The notes under the pieces: model-generated
Seen by the model: the letters and a program-made list of their open reading frames with translations, nothing else
Told to the model about the DNA's origin: nothing
The model's database searches: none
Shown: positions 24,173-26,507 of the stretch, one piece after another
Layout: each line of letters opens with the position of its first letter
Position numbering within the stretch: the stretch's first letter is position 1
NCBI GenBank assembly: GCA_015478765.1
Contig: JADMKR010000113.1
Coordinates: 1 to 26,507, forward strand
From: Flavobacterium sp.
Lineage (GTDB): Bacteria; Bacteroidota; Bacteroidia; Flavobacteriales; Flavobacteriaceae
Direction of reading: 5' to 3'
DNA length: 26,507 nucleotides
Made by a program: the position numbers and the translations under genes

Positions 24173-24195
24173 CATTTTTATATGCAGTAGGCTGA

Positions 24196-24244
24196 TCCTA
24201 ACCCCTAACCCCTAACTCCTAACTCCTAACTCCTAACTCCTAAC
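24196..24244 (+). repeat. Seven tandem YCCTAAC heptads
   Basis: Seven perfect-length units: TCCTAAC, two CCCTAAC, four TCCTAAC, directly joined to the CCGCGTG that opens repeat copy C. Only the first base varies. Confidence 0.92.
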
Positions 24245-24246
24245 CC

Positions 24247-24361
24247 GCGTGAAGGATGGCAGTGAAAATCCTTTTTTGAGGCACGACAAAAAGATTGGAA
24301 CGAACAGCCTGACGGCGCGCATGATTATGATTTTGAGTAAAGATATGATGCGCCGGCACGC
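24247..24361 (+). repeat. Structured dispersed repeat, copy C
   Basis: It begins GCGTGAAGGATGGCAGTG and ends CACGCCC. The closing helix is GCGTG (24247-24251) with CACGC (24357-24361). The second helix is CTTTTTTG (24271-24278) with CAAAAAG (24287-24293). The third helix is CGGCGC (24313-24318) with GCGCCG (24350-24355), extended by CAT/ATG. Helix sequences differ from copy B but pair equally well. It is flanked on both sides by heptad arrays. Confidence 0.8.
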
Positions 24362-24395
24362 CCGGATAATTTGGAAATTTGGAAATTTGTGAATT

Positions 24396-24437
24396 CCCTA
24401 AACCCTAAACCCTGCACCCAATACCCAATACCCAAAC
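24396..24437 (+). repeat. Degenerate CCCNNNN heptad array
   Basis: Six consecutive 7-nt units: CCCTAAA twice, CCCTGCA, CCCAATA twice, CCCAAAC. The period is kept although the last four bases drift. Confidence 0.85.
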
Positions 24438-24450
24438 TTTAAAACTTTTC

Positions 24451-24481
24451 TTTGTACTTTCAACTATTATGCTTACTTTTG
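24451..24481 (+). promoter_or_regulatory. rpsU promoter
   Basis: TTTG (24451-24454), exactly 19 nt, TACTTTTG (24474-24481): a full match to the Bacteroidota pattern. Initiation near 24487 gives a leader of about 25 nt containing the Shine-Dalgarno sequence. Confidence 0.85.
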
Positions 24482-24494
24482 CAGCCTTAACGAG

Positions 24495-24502
24495 AGGAGG
24501 TG
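24495..24502 (+). promoter_or_regulatory. Strong Shine-Dalgarno site of rpsU
   Basis: AGGAGGTG ends 8 nt before the ATG at 24511 and can pair with the 16S rRNA 3' end over at least seven bases. Bacteroidota genes normally lack such a site, and I saw none of this quality before the other genes here. It fixes the start at 24511, not at the earlier in-frame ATG. Confidence 0.9.
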
Positions 24503-24510
24503 TCTATATT

Positions 24511-24705
24511 ATGCTGATTATACCAATTAAAGACGGAGAAAACATTGACAGGGCTTTAAAGCGCTACAAGAGAAAATTTGATAAAACCGGAACTGTTCGC
24601 CAGTTGCGTGCTCGTCAGGCTTTCGTGAAACCTTCTGTTAAGAACAGGATGAAAGTGCAGAAAGCGGCTTACATCCAGAACATGAAAGACAATTTAGAGA
24701 ACTAG
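24511..24705 (+). CDS. rpsU: 30S ribosomal protein bS21
   Basis: 64-aa basic protein of the small ribosomal subunit, from MLIIPIKDGENIDRALKRYK to NMKDNLEN. The RALKRYKRKFDKTG stretch is the bS21 signature. The start is the ATG 8 nt after the AGGAGGTG site; an upstream in-frame ATG (24469) overlaps the promoter and would add 14 unrelated residues. In Flavobacterium johnsoniae bS21 is reported to take part in hiding the anti-Shine-Dalgarno sequence of 16S rRNA, and its own mRNA has a strong Shine-Dalgarno, suggesting feedback. The same arrangement is seen here. A terminator follows, carrying the xerC promoter. Confidence 0.95.
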   Translation: MLIIPIKDGENIDRALKRYKRKFDKTGTVRQLRARQAFVKPSVKNRMKVQKAAYIQNMKDNLEN

Positions 24706-24726
24706 AAATAATTTTCTTCATCATAG

Positions 24727-24770
24727 AACCGTTAGTCATTAAAGTGTAACTTTGGACTAACGGTTTTTTT
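24727..24770 (+). terminator. rpsU terminator
   Basis: AACCGTTAGTC (24727-24737) and GACTAACGGTT (24755-24765) form a perfect 11-bp stem, with an inner AAAGT/ACTTT hairpin in the loop and a seven-T tract up to the xerC ATG. Confidence 0.9.
24747..24754 (+). promoter_or_regulatory. xerC -7 box inside the rpsU terminator loop
   Basis: TAACTTTG is an exact TAnnTTTG match ending at the base before the terminator's right arm, 16 nt before the xerC ATG. The -33 region lacks a TTG. The predicted start (near 24759) lies in the right arm. Confidence 0.5.
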
Positions 24771-25661
24771 ATGCGAAATAATTTAGATGCTTTTCGGGCT
24801 TATCTTCAAATGGAGAAGCATTATTCGCCTCATACGGTGGGTGCATACCTAAAAGATATATCGTCATTTGAGCGTTTCATTGTAGCTGATTGTCCCGATA
24901 ATACGCTGGAACAGGTTGATTATGGATTGGTTCGGGCGTGGATCGTTTCCCTGGTCGACTCTGGTATTGGTAATTCATCGATCAACCGGAAGATATCATC
25001 CCTGAAATCGTTTTATAAATTTCTTCTCAAGATTAAGCAGATTGAGGTTAGCCCACTGCTGAAACACAAAGCACTCAAAACGCCCAAAAAACTGCAAATC
25101 CCTTTTTCGGAAAAGGAAGTTGATGATGTTTTGAAGCTCATTACATATCCCGAGGGTTTTGATGGCATGCGTGACAAACTGATCATCGATCTTTTTTACA
25201 CGACCGGAATCAGGCGAACTGAACTGATTCATTTATTGAAGCGCGACGTCGACTTGTCCAGTAATAGCCTGAAAGTTTTAGGGAAGCGAAACAAAGAGCG
25301 TATTTTGCCGGTTTTGCCAGTAATTTCAGATCAGATTAAATTGTATTCGGCCGAACGCGACCGGCTGGGTCTTTCGGGTGGTGAGTTCCTGTTTGTAACG
25401 AACCGCGGCGTTAAATTAAACGATTCTCTTGTTTATCGGTTGATAAATACATACTTTAGTAACGTCTCTGAAAAGATTAAGAAGAGTCCGCATATCTTGC
25501 GCCACACCTTCGCTACACACTTGCTGAATAACGGTGCCGATTTAAATTCGGTCAAGGAGCTGCTTGGTCATTCGAGCCTTGCATCGACCCAAGTTTATAC
25601 ACACAGCAGTCTGTCTGAACTTAAAAAGGTTTACAGCGGGGCGCATCCGCGGAACAAATGA
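24771..25661 (+). CDS. xerC: Tyrosine recombinase, XerC type
   Basis: 296-aa recombinase that resolves chromosome dimers at dif together with a partner. The N-terminal SAM-like DNA-binding domain (about 1-85) shows MEKHYSPHTVGAYLKDIS. The catalytic residues are all present: R148 in TTGIRRTEL, K172 in LGKRNKER, H241 and R244 in PHILRHTFATHLL, H267 in LLGHSSL and the nucleophile Y276 in TQVYTHSS. Length is normal for XerC/XerD. XerC rather than XerD is chosen from the rpsU-xerC-hpf gene order I recall for Flavobacteriaceae. The ATG directly follows the terminator's T-run. Confidence 0.9.
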   Translation: MRNNLDAFRAYLQMEKHYSPHTVGAYLKDISSFERFIVADCPDNTLEQVDYGLVRAWIVSLVDSGIGNSSINRKISSLKSFYKFLLKIKQIEVSPLLKHKALKTPKKLQIPFSEKEVDDVLKLITYPEGFDGMRDKLIIDLFYTTGIRRTELIHLLKRDVDLSSNSLKVLGKRNKERILPVLPVISDQIKLYSAERDRLGLSGGEFLFVTNRGVKLNDSLVYRLINTYFSNVSEKIKKSPHILRHTFATHLLNNGADLNSVKELLGHSSLASTQVYTHSSLSELKKVYSGAHPRNK

Positions 25662-25695
25662 GGAATACGTTAAACTTCTAAATATTTCGACTATG

Positions 25696-25995
25696 ATGGT
25701 AAATGTGCACGCGGTCAATTTCAATGTTGACGGGAAGCTGGTCTCTTTCATTCGGGAAAGGGTAGATAAACTCGACAAATATTACGATAAAGTAGTTTCG
25801 TCGGATGTTTTTTTAAAGGTTGAAAAGACGAGTGAAAAAGAAAATAAGGTGGCCGAATTAAAGATACTGGTGCCGGGTGACGAGTTTATAGTTAAAAAGC
25901 AATGTAAGACTTTTGAAGAAGCCGTGGAGCAATGCTCAGAATCGGTGGAGCGATTGTTACTCAAGCGAAAAGAAAAAATAAGAGCTTATATTTAA
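25696..25995 (+). CDS. hpf: Ribosome hibernation-promoting factor, short form
   Basis: 99-aa protein of the HPF/YfiA family that binds the 30S subunit in resting cells. Features are VHAVNFNVDGKLVSFIRERV at the start, LDKYYDKVVSSDVFLKVE, and LKILVPGDEFIVKKQCKTFE followed by a helix with VERLLLKRKEKIRAYI. It lacks the C-terminal dimerisation domain of long HPF. The frame extends upstream into xerC, but the match to the family begins at MVNVHAV; the ATG pair at 25693/25696 leaves a one-residue doubt. The gap to xerC is about 30 nt. Confidence 0.92.
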   Translation: MVNVHAVNFNVDGKLVSFIRERVDKLDKYYDKVVSSDVFLKVEKTSEKENKVAELKILVPGDEFIVKKQCKTFEEAVEQCSESVERLLLKRKEKIRAYI

Positions 25996-26018
25996 ATAAG
26001 TTTTTTTATAAAAAATGT

Positions 26019-26049
26019 TTTGTTTAAAAAACAAAATGATATACATTTG
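26019..26049 (+). promoter_or_regulatory. tRNA-Thr/tRNA-Tyr promoter
   Basis: TTTG (26019-26022), exactly 19 nt, TACATTTG (26042-26049): a perfect Bacteroidota promoter about 38 nt before tRNA-Thr. The -33 part lies in a short A/T inverted repeat (TTTTGTTT and AAACAAAA). Confidence 0.8.
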
Positions 26050-26050
26050 C

Positions 26051-26077
26051 AGTCCGTTAGAAATAGCGGACTTTTTT
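26051..26077 (+). terminator. Hairpin with T-run between the tRNA promoter and tRNA-Thr
   Basis: AGTCCG (26051-26056) and CGGACT (26067-26072) form a 6-bp stem, 10-nt loop, six T. It could end transcription coming from hpf; the tRNA promoter starts at its left arm. Confidence 0.6.
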
Positions 26078-26086
26078 ATTGTATAT

Positions 26087-26160
26087 GCCGGTGTAGCTCA
26101 GTTGGCTAGAGCAGCTGATTTGTAATCAGCAGGTCGTGGGTTCGAGTCCCTCTATCGGCT
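26087..26160 (+). tRNA. tRNA-Thr (anticodon TGT)
   Basis: 74 nt without encoded CCA. The acceptor arm is GCCGGTG with TATCGGC, discriminator T. D-arm GCTCAGTTGGCTAGAGC and anticodon stem GCTGA/TCAGC with loop TTTGTAA are standard. The T-loop is TTCGAGT; the T-stem has one T-T mismatch (GTGGG/CCCTC). Confidence 0.95.
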
Positions 26161-26216
26161 CATAAGTGGTTCCGATTTTTGGAATTTGTTCTTTTAAATA
26201 TTGGAAATTAATAAAT

Positions 26217-26297
26217 GGGGAGATACTCAAGCGGCCAACGAGGGCAGACTGTAAATCTGCTGTGAGAACTTCGCAGGTTCGAATCCTGCTCTCCCCA
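26217..26297 (+). tRNA. tRNA-Tyr (anticodon GTA)
   Basis: 81 nt, class II tRNA with a long variable arm (TGTGAGAACTTCGCA). Acceptor GGGGAGA/TCTCCCC, discriminator A. The anticodon stem is CAGA/TCTG with loop CTGTAAA. It lies 56 nt after tRNA-Thr with no clear promoter between, so both are probably transcribed together. Confidence 0.95.
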
Positions 26298-26299
26298 CT

Positions 26300-26360
26300 A
26301 AATTTTCTGACGACACTGCGTCGAAAGCTCGCTTTCGTAAGCAGGGGAGGAAGAAAATTT
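26300..26360. repeat. Nested inverted repeat behind tRNA-Tyr
   Basis: Outer arms AAATTTTCT (26300-26308) and AGAAAATTT (26352-26360) are perfectly complementary. An inner CGAAAGC / GCTTTCG pair (26322-26328, 26331-26337) is separated by two bases. It could fold as a processing stem or terminator-like structure, although no T-run follows. Confidence 0.6.
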
Positions 26361-26507
26361 GGTAAGGCTCACCCCTTAGGATCACCGAGCGTCAGCGAGG
26401 TAATCCGGGGTGAGACTTGAAAAGGTAAGACTCACCCTTTACGATCACCGAGCGACAGCGAGGTAATCCCGGGGTGAGGCTGGAAAGACCGAGTGAAACG
26501 AGGTCTT
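26361..26507. repeat. Tandem 63-nt hairpin units, plus a related third hairpin at the window edge
   Basis: Units starting at 26361 and 26424 are 63 nt apart and nearly identical. Each has outer arms CTCACCC(C) and (G)GGGTGAG and the apex ACCGAGCGNCAGCGAGGT. A third hairpin, AAGACC (26485-26490) with GGTCTT (26502-26507), carries the similar apex CCGAGTGAAACGAGG. The array may continue beyond the window. Confidence 0.75.

Larger units (their letters stand above)
24088..24510. other. 423-nt gene-free stretch with terminator, repeats and the rpsU promoter
   Basis: No protein gene is supported. In order it contains a reversed single heptad (GAGTTAGGA near 24091-24099), a hairpin terminator, seven tandem heptads, structured repeat copy C, a second heptad array, the rpsU promoter and the rpsU ribosome-binding site. 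The in-frame ATG at 24469 lies inside the promoter and is not used. Confidence 0.8.

Noticed and set aside
24196..24437. CRISPR-like array
   Set aside because: Units are 7 nt in direct tandem without spacers, so these are microsatellites.
24469..24510. Upstream in-frame ATG that would lengthen bS21 by 14 residues
   Set aside because: It lies between the -33 and -7 boxes and ahead of the Shine-Dalgarno site; the family starts at MLIIPIK.
24771..25661. Integrase of a mobile element
   Set aside because: The recombinase sits in the conserved rpsU-xerC-hpf context with no attachment repeats or cargo, so it is the housekeeping XerC.
25564..25695. Upstream extension of the hpf frame
   Set aside because: It lies within the 3' end of xerC, and homology to the HPF family begins at MVNVHAV.
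26166..26420. 84-aa frame over tRNA-Tyr
   Set aside because: It overlaps the tRNA gene and the hairpin array; no protein-like composition.

Overview
The window looks like chromosomal core DNA from a member of the Flavobacteriaceae (Bacteroidota), most likely Flavobacterium or a close relative. The evidence is a type IX secretion cargo tail, a SusC/SusD outer-membrane pair, many promoters of the Bacteroidota type (TTTG or TTG, 19 nt, TAnnTTTG), almost no Shine-Dalgarno sites except a strong one before rpsU, and the gene order rpsU - xerC - hpf - tRNA-Thr - tRNA-Tyr.

Layout. The left edge (1-2313) has two divergent genes for secreted proteins: the N-terminus of a wall- or surface-type protein on the minus strand, and a 600-aa T9SS cargo on the plus strand. 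From 2368 to 5389 comes a tightly coupled trio with 1-nt stop/start overlaps: a PLP enzyme of the ACC deaminase/D-cysteine desulfhydrase family, a glucosaminidase-LysM lipoprotein and hemL. From 5417 to 6688 are two small exported proteins (one Spy/CpxP-like) and a small two-helix membrane protein. From 6721 to 9856 are the housekeeping genes lysS, lipB and rnhB; lipB and rnhB converge and overlap by 41 nt.

From 10057 to 16552 lies a SusC-SusD-lipoprotein-lipoprotein operon closed by a perfect palindromic terminator. It codes for an outer-membrane uptake or capture complex and contains no enzyme. A Porin_10-like beta-barrel gene (16658) and a cystathionine beta-synthase-like gene with a C-terminal CBS pair (18760) follow. 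From 20471 to 24087 is a co-directional run: DUF2851, PspC-domain, helix-hairpin-helix and acyl-CoA dehydrogenase. The right end (24511-26507) holds rpsU, xerC, the short hibernation factor hpf, two tRNA genes and a cluster of related hairpins running off the edge.

The least explained material is between the genes. Three diverged copies (18593-18695 minus, 20206-20322 plus, 24247-24361 plus) of a structured element share a GCGTG/CACGC closing helix and an inner helix whose arms change sequence in step, as expected for a conserved fold. Two of them sit next to 7-nt tandem arrays (CCTAACY, CCCTAAA, CCCAATA, AAATTCC). At two sites (24727-24770 and 26042-26077) a promoter is placed on or inside a terminator hairpin, so that transcripts from upstream should terminate while transcripts from the local promoter lack one arm and escape. 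No CRISPR array, prophage, insertion sequence or defence system was seen, and there is no clear sign of horizontal transfer.
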